A stretch of 64,000 nucleotides of DNA from Sphingomonas sp. 1F27F7B (GTDB lineage: Bacteria > Pseudomonadota > Alphaproteobacteria > Sphingomonadales > Sphingomonadaceae), in contig NZ_SCMK01000010.1 of assembly GCF_005503355.1 (NCBI RefSeq), positions 101,276 through 165,275 of the forward strand, read 5' to 3'. Positions 24,425 through 33,417 of the stretch are shown one piece after another; the stretch's first letter is position 1, and every line of letters starts with the position of its first letter. The notes below the pieces were generated by a model. The model worked only from the letters and a program-made list of their open reading frames with translations, was not told the DNA's origin and searched no databases. Position numbers and translations under genes: made by a program.

Positions 24425-26692
24425 GTGATTTCCTGCCGCCTCGCCCTGATCCTCGCCGCCGCGTTCTGCGCCGCCATGCCCGCCGCCGCCCAGCAGCTGC
24501 CGCGCCTGCTTCCCGTTCCCGCCGAGATGACCCCGGCCGCCGGCCGCTTCGCGCTGACTGCGTCGACCGCGCTGGTCGTGCCGGCAGGCGATGCCGGCGC
24601 GCGGACCGCCGCCGATCGCCTGGCCGAGCTGCTCCGCTTCTCGCGAGGCCTGGCGCTGCGCACCGCCGCGACTTCGCCGCGCCCGGCGATCCGCTTCGTG
24701 CGCGCCGCCACCGGCAAGGCGGAGAGCTATGCGCTGGAGATCGGCGCGAATGGCGCCACCATCACCGCCGGCGACGATGCCGGCCTGCTCTACGGCGCCG
24801 TCACCTTGTGGCAGGTGCTGACTCAGGACGGCGGCAAGGGCCCGGTCACCACGGCCGGCCTCAGCATCCACGATGCCCCCCGCTTCGCCTGGCGCGGGCT
24901 GATGCTCGACAGTGCCCGCCATTTCCAGTCCCCTGCCTATGTCCGCCAGCTGATCGACTGGATGGCGGTCAACAAGCTCAACACGCTCCACTGGCACCTG
25001 GTCGACGACCAGGGCTGGCGGGTCGAGATCCGCAAATATCCGAAGCTCACCAGCGTCTCGGGCTGGCGCTATCCCGCCACTGCGCCGGGCGCGCCGCGGC
25101 TGCCGAGGACCGGCGGCTTCTACACCCAGGCCGAGATCCGCGCGATCGTTGCCTATGCGGCGAAGCGGGGCATCACCATCGTGCCCGAGATCGAGATGCC
25201 CGGCCACGCGCTCGCCGCGATCCGCGCCTATCCCGAGCTCGGCACCGGCGCGCCGATCCCGCCGGGCACCGAGAGTGACTGGGGCGTCTTCCCATGGCTC
25301 TACAATATCGACGACAAGACCTTCGCCTTTCTCGAGGACGTGCTGACCGAAGTGATGGAGCTGTTCCCGTCGCAGTACATCCATGTCGGCGGCGACGAAG
25401 CGGTGAAGGACCAGTGGAAGGGTTCGCCCGCCATCCAGGCGAAGATGAAGGCGCTGGGCGTCAAGGACGAGACGGCGCTCCAGGCCTGGTTCGTCCATCG
25501 CATCGCCGGCTTCCTCCAGGCGCATCACCGCAAGCTGATCGGCTGGGACGAGATCCTCGAAGGCGATGTGCCCGCCGACGCGACGATCACGTCATGGCGG
25601 GGCATCGAAGGCGCGATCACGGCGGCCAAGGCAGGGCACGACGCGGTGCTGAGCCCCGCGCCGACGCTCTATATCAACCATCGCCAGGGCTATGGCCCCG
25701 ACGAGCCGCCCGGCCGCGGCGACCTGATCGACCTGAAGACCGTCTATGCCTTCGATCCGGCGCCCAAGGAGATCCCGGCCGAGCAGCAGCACCATATCCT
25801 GGGCCTCCAGGCGAATCTGTGGACCGAGCATGTCCGCACCGAAGCCCGCGCCACCTGGCACTTCTTCCCCCGCGCCAGCGCCGTCGCCGAGATCGGCTGG
25901 TCGAAGGCGCAGGGGCGCGATTATGCCGATTTCGTCGACCGGCTGGTGCCGCAGATGGACCGGATGAAACCGCTCGGCCTCACCCCTGCCACCAGCGCCT
26001 TCGTGGTGCGCCCCACGTTCGACTACAAGGCGGGCGAGAAGAGCGTGACGGTGACGCTGGCCAACCAGTCGGGCCTGCCGATCCGCTACACGACCGACGG
26101 CACGCCGGTCACCGCGGCCTCGCCGCTCTATGCCGGGCCGCTCGCGCTGCCGCTGCCGACCCGGCTGCGCGCCGCGAGCTTCCGCGCCACCGCCACCGTC
26201 GGCGGCGCCATCGACCAGCCGCTCGACGCGCGCAGCGTGCGGTTCCGCAGCGACGAGGATCTGAAGACCTGTTCGCACAAGGTCGTGCTGGCGCTGGAGG
26301 ATGACTATCCGGCGGCCGGCAAGCGCGCGGTGTTCCTCACCGATATTTTCGCGCCCTGCTGGCAATGGGAAGCCGCGCCCGTGGGCGGTGCGAAGGCGAT
26401 CGCGCTCACCGTCGGGCAGATCCCGTTCAACTTCCAGCTCGGCGCAGACCTCGCGCATGTGAAGGTCCCGCCCTCGGCGACGCCCGAAGGCGAGTTCGAA
26501 GTCCGCGCCGGCACCTGCGAAGGCCCGCTGCTCGCGACGCTGCCGCTCGCCGCCGCGGCCGGCAATCCCGGGCTGACCCGGCTGGTCGCGCCGTTCCCGG
26601 TGCGCGCGGGCAACGAGACGCTGTGCATCCGCACGACGGCCCGCGGCCTCAATCCGATGTGGGCGCTGGAATCGGTGGAGCTCGTGCAGTGA
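24425..26692 (+). CDS. Exported beta-N-acetylhexosaminidase, GH20
   Basis: It releases terminal GlcNAc from chitooligosaccharides or glycans in the periplasm. The 755-residue protein has a signal peptide (1-22, ALILAAAFCAAMPAAAQQ), an N-terminal GH20b domain (to about 145), and the GH20 barrel with RGLMLDSARHF, NTLHWHLVDDQGWR, PEIEMPGH and the catalytic pair D324-E325 in HVGGDEA. A C-terminal beta domain (from about 535) contains a chitobiase-like segment TDGTPVTAASPLY. The start is the GTG at 24425. The stop overlaps the following GTG start (GTGA), so it is translationally coupled to the PTS gene. Confidence 0.93.
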   Translation: MISCRLALILAAAFCAAMPAAAQQLPRLLPVPAEMTPAAGRFALTASTALVVPAGDAGARTAADRLAELLRFSRGLALRTAATSPRPAIRFVRAATGKAESYALEIGANGATITAGDDAGLLYGAVTLWQVLTQDGGKGPVTTAGLSIHDAPRFAWRGLMLDSARHFQSPAYVRQLIDWMAVNKLNTLHWHLVDDQGWRVEIRKYPKLTSVSGWRYPATAPGAPRLPRTGGFYTQAEIRAIVAYAAKRGITIVPEIEMPGHALAAIRAYPELGTGAPIPPGTESDWGVFPWLYNIDDKTFAFLEDVLTEVMELFPSQYIHVGGDEAVKDQWKGSPAIQAKMKALGVKDETALQAWFVHRIAGFLQAHHRKLIGWDEILEGDVPADATITSWRGIEGAITAAKAGHDAVLSPAPTLYINHRQGYGPDEPPGRGDLIDLKTVYAFDPAPKEIPAEQQHHILGLQANLWTEHVRTEARATWHFFPRASAVAEIGWSKAQGRDYADFVDRLVPQMDRMKPLGLTPATSAFVVRPTFDYKAGEKSVTVTLANQSGLPIRYTTDGTPVTAASPLYAGPLALPLPTRLRAASFRATATVGGAIDQPLDARSVRFRSDEDLKTCSHKVVLALEDDYPAAGKRAVFLTDIFAPCWQWEAAPVGGAKAIALTVGQIPFNFQLGADLAHVKVPPSATPEGEFEVRAGTCEGPLLATLPLAAAAGNPGLTRLVAPFPVRAGNETLCIRTTARGLNPMWALESVELVQ

Positions 26693-29142
26693 GCGACGCG
26701 GTCACGCTGGTTTCCCCCTTTGCGGGCTGGCTTGCCCCGCTCGATGAAGTGCCCGACGCGGTCTTCGCCGAACGGATGATGGGCGACGGCTTCGCAGTCG
26801 ATCCGGTTGAGGGTGTGCTGCGCGCGCCCGCCGCGGGCGAAGTGATCTCGATCCCGGCAAGCGCCCATGCGGTGACGCTGCGGCTCGAAAACGGCGCCGA
26901 GCTGCTGCTCCATATCGGGTTGGAGACGGTGGCGCTGAACGGCCGGGGCTTCGCGGCCAGAGTGGCGCCGGGCGCGCGCGTGTCGGCCGGCGACGCGCTG
27001 ATCGCGTTCGATCTGGACGAAGTGGCCGCCGCCGCCCGCGCGCTGATCACGCCGGTGGTGTTGGCGAGCCAGGGCTATGCGCTCGAACTGGAGCCGCTCG
27101 GCCGCACGGTGGAAGCCGGCAGTGCGATCGGGCGGGTCGTACCCGATGGCAGCGCCGCCAGGCGCTCGGCATCGTCCGGCATCACTGCCGAGCGCAGCGT
27201 GCGCGTCACTGCCGCCAACGGCATCCATGCCCGGCCGGCCGCGCGCATCACTGCCGCGCTGAAGCCTTTCCTCGCCGATGTCGCGCTGCACGCCGCCGAT
27301 CGCAGCGCCAATGCACGCAGCACCATTGCGCTGCTCGGCCTCGGCGTGGGCAGGGACGCGGAGATACGCATCGTGGCGACCGGCGACGACGCCCGGGCCG
27401 CGGTCGACGCAGTTGCCGAGCTGGTCCTCGCCGATTTCCACGAGACCGCGCACGCGCCAGCGCCCAGGCCGGTCGCCACCGGCGCCGGGCCGGTGCGTGC
27501 CGCGCCCGGCCTCGCCATCGGCCAGGCTTTCCAGCTGCGCGGCCGCGATCTCGACGTGCCGGTCGACGGCAAGGGGGCCGCCGCCGAGCGGGCTGCACTG
27601 TCCGGCGCGCTTGCGGCCATTGCCGCCGGCCTGGACGGCGCGCACGGCGCTGCTGCCGAGATCGCCGAGGCGCATCGCGCGCTGCTTGCCGATCCCGAGC
27701 TCGCCGCCGGTGCCGCCCGCCACATCGCCGAGGGGCGCAGCGCCGGTTTTGCCTGGCGCGCCGCGACTGCCGAAGCCGCCGCCGCGCTCCGCGCCACGGG
27801 GGATGCGCTGCTGATCGAGCGCATCGCGGATCTCACCGATCTGGAGCGCCAGGTGATTGGCCGGCTGCTCGGCGCCGCCGCGCCGGCCGCGCCGCTGCTG
27901 CCCAAGGGCGCCATCCTGTTCGGCGAGGATCTGCTGCCCTCGCAGTTCCTGGGCCTGGACACCGCGCGGCTCGCCGGCATCTGCACCGCGCAGGGCGGCC
28001 CGACGTCGCACGTCGCGATCCTGGCGGCTTCGGCCGGCGTGCCGATGCTGGTTGCGGCGGGCGAAGGGGTGCTGGCGATTGCCGACGGCACGCCGGTGAT
28101 CCTTGATGCCGATGCCGCGACGCTCGCCGTGGATCCCGACGCCGATGCGCTGGCCGAGGCGAGTGCGCGCCTCTCGGCTCTGCGCGAGCGCCGTGCCCGC
28201 GAGCTGGCGGCCGCGCATGTTTCCGCGCGCACCGCGGACGGCGTCCGCATCGAAGTGTTCGCCAATCTCGGCTCGGTCGCGGACGCCTCCGCCGCGGTCA
28301 GCGCCGGCGCGGAAGGCTGCGGGCTGCTGCGCACCGAGTTCCTGTTCCTCGAGCGCGACACCGCGCCCAGCGAGGACGAGCAGCGCGAGACCTATTCGGC
28401 GATCGCCGCGACGCTGGGCGAGCGCCCGCTGATCGTGCGCACGCTCGACATCGGTGGCGACAAGCCGGTGCCGTATCTGCCGATGGATGCCGAGGAGAAC
28501 CCGGCGCTCGGCCTGCGCGGCGTGCGCCTCACCCTGGCCCGGCCGGACCTGATGCGCATCCAGCTTCGTGCGATCCTGCGCGCGGTGCCCGCCGGCCAGT
28601 GCCGGATCATGCTGCCGATGGTCGCCGACCTGGACGATTACCGGCCGGTGCGCGCGCTGCTGGACGAAGTGCGCGCCGAACTTGGCGTGGCCGAGGCGAT
28701 CCCCCTCGGCGTGATGATCGAGACTCCGGCCGCCGCGATGCTCGCCGGGCAGATCGCGCGGGAAGCCGATTTCCTCTCGATCGGCACCAATGATCTGACT
28801 CAGTACACGCTTGCCGCCGATCGCGGGAACGCATCGGTGTCGTCGCGGATCGACGCGATGCACCCGGCGGTGCTCCGCCTGGTCCGCGAAGTCGGCAGGG
28901 GCGCGGCCGAAGCCGGCCGCTGGGCCGGCATGTGCGGCGGCCTTGCCTCCGATCCGCTGGCGGCGCCCCTGTTGATCGGCCTCGGCATCACCGAGCTCAG
29001 CGCCACCCCGGCCCAGGTGCCCGGCGTGAAGGCCGCGGTCGCCCGGTTCGACCTGACCGCCTGCAAGGCGCTTGCCGAGCGTGCCTGCGCCGCCCAATCC
29101 GCGGCCGAAGTCCGCGCCCTTGCAATGGAAGCATCCGCATGA
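26689..29142 (+). CDS. EIIA(Glc)-HPr-EI fusion phosphotransferase of the GlcNAc PTS
   Basis: One 817-residue cytoplasmic protein carries three PTS steps: PEP-protein phosphotransferase (EI), HPr and EIIA. In order: EIIA(crr) domain (1-140) with phosphorylatable H75 in LLLHIGLETV; HPr domain (about 165-255) with H180 in NGIHARPAAR; and EI (from about 260) with H441 in GGPTSHVAIL, the PEP-binding LRTEFLFL and GTNDLTQY, and the active cysteine in MCGGLAS. Starts at GTG 26689 overlapping the GH20 stop and ends overlapping the next ATG (ATGA). It supplies the EIIA missing from the downstream permease, so the two proteins form a complete GlcNAc PTS. Confidence 0.95.
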   Translation: MSDAVTLVSPFAGWLAPLDEVPDAVFAERMMGDGFAVDPVEGVLRAPAAGEVISIPASAHAVTLRLENGAELLLHIGLETVALNGRGFAARVAPGARVSAGDALIAFDLDEVAAAARALITPVVLASQGYALELEPLGRTVEAGSAIGRVVPDGSAARRSASSGITAERSVRVTAANGIHARPAARITAALKPFLADVALHAADRSANARSTIALLGLGVGRDAEIRIVATGDDARAAVDAVAELVLADFHETAHAPAPRPVATGAGPVRAAPGLAIGQAFQLRGRDLDVPVDGKGAAAERAALSGALAAIAAGLDGAHGAAAEIAEAHRALLADPELAAGAARHIAEGRSAGFAWRAATAEAAAALRATGDALLIERIADLTDLERQVIGRLLGAAAPAAPLLPKGAILFGEDLLPSQFLGLDTARLAGICTAQGGPTSHVAILAASAGVPMLVAAGEGVLAIADGTPVILDADAATLAVDPDADALAEASARLSALRERRARELAAAHVSARTADGVRIEVFANLGSVADASAAVSAGAEGCGLLRTEFLFLERDTAPSEDEQRETYSAIAATLGERPLIVRTLDIGGDKPVPYLPMDAEENPALGLRGVRLTLARPDLMRIQLRAILRAVPAGQCRIMLPMVADLDDYRPVRALLDEVRAELGVAEAIPLGVMIETPAAAMLAGQIAREADFLSIGTNDLTQYTLAADRGNASVSSRIDAMHPAVLRLVREVGRGAAEAGRWAGMCGGLASDPLAAPLLIGLGITELSATPAQVPGVKAAVARFDLTACKALAERACAAQSAAEVRALAMEASA

Positions 29143-30857
29143 GCTTCAGTCCTTCGACCCTGCTCGCCAAGGCCCAGCCGCTCGGCCGCGCCTTGATGCT
29201 GCCGATCGCGGTGCTGCCGATCGCGGCGCTGCTGCTGCGCCTGGGCCAGGCGGACATGCTCGGCGTCCCCTTCATCGCGGCGGCGGGCGATGCGATCTTT
29301 TCCAACCTCGGTCTGCTGTTCGCGGCGGGCGTCGCGGTGGGGCTGGCCAAGGAGAATCACGGCGCGGCGTCGCTCGCCGGGGTGGTGACTTATCTGGTCT
29401 CCACCGAAGGCGCCAAGGTGCTGCTCCATCTGCCGCCCGATCTCGTCTCGGCGGCGGCGCTGGAGCAGGCGGCATGGCGGGCCAAGGAAATCTCCAAGCT
29501 CAGCGTGCCGCTCGGCATCTGCTCGGGCATCGTTGCCGGGCTGCTCTACAATCGCTTCCACGCGATCAAGCTGCCCGATTACCTCTCCTTCTTCGGGGGG
29601 CGCCGCTTCGTGCCGATCGTCTCGGGCCTGGCCGGGCTGGTGTTCGCGGCTGCCTTCGGGCTCGGCTTCCCCTGGTTCGAGGCGGGGATCGACGCGCTGA
29701 GCCACTGGGTGCTCGGCGCCGGTTCGCTCGGACTGTTCCTGTACGGGCTGCTCAACCGGCTGCTGCTGATCACCGGCCTGCATCACATCATCAACAATAT
29801 CGCCTGGTTCCTGCTCGGCGACTTCCACGGCGCGACCGGGGACATCAAGCGGTTCTTCGCGGGCGATCCGACTGCGGGATCGTTCATGGCAGGCTTCTTC
29901 CCGGTGATGATGTTCGGCCTGCCCGCGGCCTGCTTCGCCATGTATCGCAACGCGCTTCCCGAGCGGCGCAAGGCGGTCGGCGGGCTGTTGCTCAGCCTCG
30001 CGCTCACCTCGCTGCTCACCGGCGTGACCGAGCCGATCGAGTTCAGCTTCATTTTCCTCGCGCCGGTGCTCTACCTGATCCACGCCGTGCTGACCGGCAT
30101 TGCGATGGTGGTGATGGACCTGCTCGGCGTGAAGCTCGGCTTCGGCTTCTCGGCCGGGCTGTTCGACTATGTGCTGAACTATGGCCTGTCGACCCGGCCG
30201 CTGCTGCTGATCCCGGTCGGGATCGCCTATGCCGTGGTCTATTACGTCACCTTCAGCTGGTGCATCCGGAAGTTCGACCTCAAGACTCCCGGCCGCGAGC
30301 CGCTCGACGTGGTGGCGGCGGACGCGGCCGTGGCCGATCGGGGCGCTGCGATCGCCGCGGCACTGGGCGGAGCGGCCAATATCCGCTCGGTCGATGCCTG
30401 CACCACGCGGCTGCGCCTGGTCCTTGCCGACAATGGCGTCGCGGACGAGCCGCGCCTGAAGGCGCTCGGCGCGCGGGGCGTGGTCAGGCTGCGGGACGGC
30501 GGGTTGCAGGTGGTGCTCGGCCCGATCGCCGACCAGGTCGCCGCCGAAGTGCGCGCCGCGATCGGCGGCGGTGCCGCCGCGCCGGCGCCTGCCTCCCCCG
30601 CACCGGCGATCGCAGCGGCGCGGCACGACACCGGCGGCATCCGGGCCGCGCTCGCCGGGACGAAGATCCGGGCCGTCGCCGCCAATGCGACGCGCGTGTT
30701 GATCGACGTCGAGGATCCGGCCGCCATCGACGTCGCCGCGCTGGCGGGTGCGGGCGTGCGTGCCGTGGCCGGTTCGGGCAATCGCCTCCACCTGATCGTC
30801 GGCCCCGGCGCCGAGGCGCTGGGCGCGCAGCTCAAGGGCGAGCTGCTGCCTGGCTAG
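29139..30857 (+). CDS. nagE: GlcNAc-specific PTS permease EIICB with a second, degenerate EIIB
   Basis: An inner-membrane permease that imports and phosphorylates GlcNAc. EIIC occupies residues 1-375 with about ten membrane spans and the signature GVTEPIEFSFIFLAP. An EIIB domain (about 405-480) carries the phosphocysteine C421 in DACTTRLRL. After an alanine/proline linker (480-500) a second EIIB-like domain (about 503-572) repeats the fold, IRAVAANATRVLIDV, but has N516 at the cysteine position, so it cannot carry phosphate. EIIA is absent and is on the upstream fusion. It is the last gene of the right arm and ends at a long hairpin. Confidence 0.93.
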   Translation: MSFSPSTLLAKAQPLGRALMLPIAVLPIAALLLRLGQADMLGVPFIAAAGDAIFSNLGLLFAAGVAVGLAKENHGAASLAGVVTYLVSTEGAKVLLHLPPDLVSAAALEQAAWRAKEISKLSVPLGICSGIVAGLLYNRFHAIKLPDYLSFFGGRRFVPIVSGLAGLVFAAAFGLGFPWFEAGIDALSHWVLGAGSLGLFLYGLLNRLLLITGLHHIINNIAWFLLGDFHGATGDIKRFFAGDPTAGSFMAGFFPVMMFGLPAACFAMYRNALPERRKAVGGLLLSLALTSLLTGVTEPIEFSFIFLAPVLYLIHAVLTGIAMVVMDLLGVKLGFGFSAGLFDYVLNYGLSTRPLLLIPVGIAYAVVYYVTFSWCIRKFDLKTPGREPLDVVAADAAVADRGAAIAAALGGAANIRSVDACTTRLRLVLADNGVADEPRLKALGARGVVRLRDGGLQVVLGPIADQVAAEVRAAIGGGAAAPAPASPAPAIAAARHDTGGIRAALAGTKIRAVAANATRVLIDVEDPAAIDVAALAGAGVRAVAGSGNRLHLIVGPGAEALGAQLKGELLPG

Positions 30858-30895
30858 ACGGCGGTGCCCGGGACGATGATCCCGGGCACCGCCGT
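30858..30895. terminator. 15-bp hairpin between convergent nagE and a TonB-receptor gene
   Basis: A perfect 15-bp stem (30858-30872 with 30881-30895) and an 8-nt loop lie between the two stops. Short T-runs follow on neither side beyond 2-3 nt, but it probably ends both transcripts. Confidence 0.75.
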
Positions 30896-30901
30896 TTCCG
30901 C

Positions 30902-33352
30902 TCAGAACTTGACGCGCGCGTCCACCAGGAAGGAACGCGGCGGCAGATAGTTGAACTGGTCGCCCTGCCCATAGCCGTTCTGATAGCTGACGCCGTTCAC
31001 AACGGTGGTCGGCGCGCCCGAGGAACTGCTCGAGATGGCAGTGACCGCGCGGCTGTCGAACACGTTCTGGACGGTTATTCCCAGCCGGAAGTGCTCGCCG
31101 ACTTCCTGGCTCATCGCGAACTCGCCGACGCTGTAGGGCTTGATGCGATAGAGGCGCAGATTGGGATTGCCGCTGAACTCGGTCGCATATTGCGGGCCGG
31201 TGTACTTCTGGTTGAAGGACAGGCGGAAGCCCTGGTCGCGATACACGAAGCCCGCCGCCGCGGTACCGAACGGCGCCTTGGCGATCTGCGCGCCGGTGGT
31301 GACGCTGCGCGCGTAATTGTACGAGCCGTTGGCGAACAGGGTGAGGCCGCGGACCGGCATCAGGCTGAGCTGTCCCTCGACGCCCTTGTAGCGAACCTGG
31401 CCGATGTTGACGAGCAGCGTGGTGTCGCAGCCGACCGTGGTGCAGGTGCCGATCTTGTTGTTGACGTTGATGACATAGCCGTCGACGTCGATCGAGACCT
31501 TGTCGCCGTGCCAGACGGTGCCGACCTGGTAGTTGGTCGTGGTCTGCGGCTTGAGCGCATCGAGCGCGGTCGAGAGCGAGCCCGAGGTCGAATAGAAGCT
31601 CGACAGGTCGGGCACGTACATGCCCTGCGCATATTGGGCGTAGAAGGACCAGTTGGTCATCGCCGCCCAGTTCGCAGTCAGGAACGGCAGCGTCTTGGTC
31701 CAGGTCTGGCTGGTGTCGATCGGGCTGCGCGACTTCTGGTTGACCAGCGCGTCGACGCCGCGGGTGAAGTGGACATATTTGACGCCCGGCGTGATCGCCA
31801 GGCTGTCGATCGGACGGATCTCGAACTCGCCGAACAGCTGGTACTGGCTCCAGTTCGAATGCTGCACATATTGGATCGCGGCCAGCGCAGTCGACGGCAG
31901 CGCGTTCTGGGCGGCGGAGCCGTTGCCGTTGTTGAACTTCTCGTTGAACGACAGCGCGCCGGTGGTCATGTCGAGATCGACCAGGTGGCGATCGGTATCG
32001 GCATGCTCGTACCAGCCGCCCAACCGGATCTTGCCGAGCGCGAAACTATAGTTGAGCTGGCCGATATAGCCGAGCACCCGGTATTTGTTCATCTTGTTGT
32101 AGCCGAGCACGTCGCCGGCCTTGGTCACCGCGACATAGGGCGAGGCAGGCGTGCCGGCGCCGGCGAAGCCGGTCACCACCGTGCCGCTGTTCCCGGACAG
32201 CGTGTTGTTGGTGTAGCCGTACATATAGACGCGATTGTCCATCGAGAAGCCGGAGCCCAGCTCGCTCTGGAGGCGCAGATACGAGAAATCGGTGGTCTTG
32301 TCGGTGCGGTTGTAGCGCCAATAGTCCATCATGGTGGGATCGTTGGTCAGCCCGTAATTCTTGCCATAGACGCCGACGTTCGAGCTCGCCGCGCAATTCG
32401 TGCCGCTGAGCTGGGTCAGCGGCTGGCCGTCGGGGCCCAGCGCGGCATTGGCGAAGCCGGCGATGCCCTTGGCGGCGCTGCCGCAGGTGGCGCCCTTGGC
32501 CACGTCCGACTGGTAATAGTGGTTGCGGTTCCAGGTGCTCATCACGGTGAGCGTGTTTGACGCGCCGATCGGCACGACTGCCTTGCCGTAGAGATTCTTG
32601 CCGGCGACCGGGGAATAGGTGAGCGCGCCGTCCGACTGCATGATCTGGCCGGTGAGCACGATGCGCGTGCCGCCCAGGCTCTGGATCGCGCCGCTCTGGA
32701 ATTCGGCGCGGCCGATGAACGAGTTCCACAGGCCGGCGATCGCCTGGATCTGGCCGCCCATCTGGTCCTTCACCGCGCGCGAATACATGTTGAGGTTGCC
32801 GCCATAGCTGGCCTGGCCGAGCTGGCTGGCATTGCCCGGGCCGCGATCGACCACGACCGTCTCGATGGTGTTCGACGGGAAGAAGGCAGTCGAATGGTGC
32901 GTTGGGTTGTTGGTGTCGCCGAACGGGATCGAATCATAGGTGATATTGTATTCGCCGTCCTGGAAGCCGCGGATCACTGCCTTGGTCTCGCCAAAGCCAT
33001 AGCCGTTGCCGGCGCCGGTGATCGAGACGCCCGGGGTGAGCGCGATCAGCTCGTTGAAGTCGGCGGCCGGGGTGGTGTTGTCGATATAGTCGCGGCTGAC
33101 CGCCGATTGCGGCTGGGTGGTGGTGAGCGACGCGGTGAGCGGCGCGCTCTCCGCGGTGCGCGAGCCGGTGACGATGATGTCGGACGAGGTCAGCGACTGC
33201 TTGTCGTTGGCCTGGCCGGCATCGTTGGCGCTGGTCGACTTGGTCTGGCCGTCGTCCGCCGCCGCGGCGGTCTGGGCCTGGGCGGCGGTGGCGCAGGCGA
33301 GCGCCGGAAGGCTGCCGGCGATGAGCAATGCGATGCGCGTTTGAGGCTTCAT
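30902..33352 (-). CDS. TonB-dependent receptor linked to an acid phosphatase
   Basis: The 816-residue outer-membrane protein has a signal peptide (1-26, CATAAQAQ), a low-complexity stretch (27-53), a TonB-box-like DIIVTGSRTAE, a plug (TPAADFNELIALTPGVSITG, then KAVIRGFQDGEYNITYDSIPFGDTNNPTHHS and GGNLNMYSR) and a barrel ending in DARVKF. Two cysteine pairs (ATCGSA/TNCAAS and GTCTTVGCDTT) may form loop disulfides. It follows the phosphatase gene by 57 nt and the YncE-like gene upstream of that, so it should be the last gene of that operon. Its ligand, possibly an organophosphate, is inference. Confidence 0.9.
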   Translation of the reverse strand: MKPQTRIALLIAGSLPALACATAAQAQTAAAADDGQTKSTSANDAGQANDKQSLTSSDIIVTGSRTAESAPLTASLTTTQPQSAVSRDYIDNTTPAADFNELIALTPGVSITGAGNGYGFGETKAVIRGFQDGEYNITYDSIPFGDTNNPTHHSTAFFPSNTIETVVVDRGPGNASQLGQASYGGNLNMYSRAVKDQMGGQIQAIAGLWNSFIGRAEFQSGAIQSLGGTRIVLTGQIMQSDGALTYSPVAGKNLYGKAVVPIGASNTLTVMSTWNRNHYYQSDVAKGATCGSAAKGIAGFANAALGPDGQPLTQLSGTNCAASSNVGVYGKNYGLTNDPTMMDYWRYNRTDKTTDFSYLRLQSELGSGFSMDNRVYMYGYTNNTLSGNSGTVVTGFAGAGTPASPYVAVTKAGDVLGYNKMNKYRVLGYIGQLNYSFALGKIRLGGWYEHADTDRHLVDLDMTTGALSFNEKFNNGNGSAAQNALPSTALAAIQYVQHSNWSQYQLFGEFEIRPIDSLAITPGVKYVHFTRGVDALVNQKSRSPIDTSQTWTKTLPFLTANWAAMTNWSFYAQYAQGMYVPDLSSFYSTSGSLSTALDALKPQTTTNYQVGTVWHGDKVSIDVDGYVINVNNKIGTCTTVGCDTTLLVNIGQVRYKGVEGQLSLMPVRGLTLFANGSYNYARSVTTGAQIAKAPFGTAAAGFVYRDQGFRLSFNQKYTGPQYATEFSGNPNLRLYRIKPYSVGEFAMSQEVGEHFRLGITVQNVFDSRAVTAISSSSSGAPTTVVNGVSYQNGYGQGDQFNYLPPRSFLVDARVKF

Positions 33353-33380
33353 GTCGTTTCCCCCTCGGGACGTTCAAAGG

Positions 33381-33417
33381 TTCACTGGCAAGGATTCACT
33401 GGCAAAGATTCACTGGG
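33381..33417. repeat. 14-bp tandem repeat, nearly three units
   Basis: TTCACTGGCAAGGA (33381-33394), TTCACTGGCAAAGA (33395-33408) and TTCACTGGG (33409-33417) lie between the phosphatase stop and the receptor start. The last unit contains the phosphatase stop codon; each unit would put a TGA on the minus strand. Confidence 0.85.

Noticed and set aside
26305..32560. Frames of more than 900 codons overlapping the PTS genes on the minus strand and in a second plus-strand frame
   Set aside because: Low-complexity G/A/R/Q composition and conflict with EIIA-HPr-EI, EIICB and a TonB receptor, all with intact motifs.
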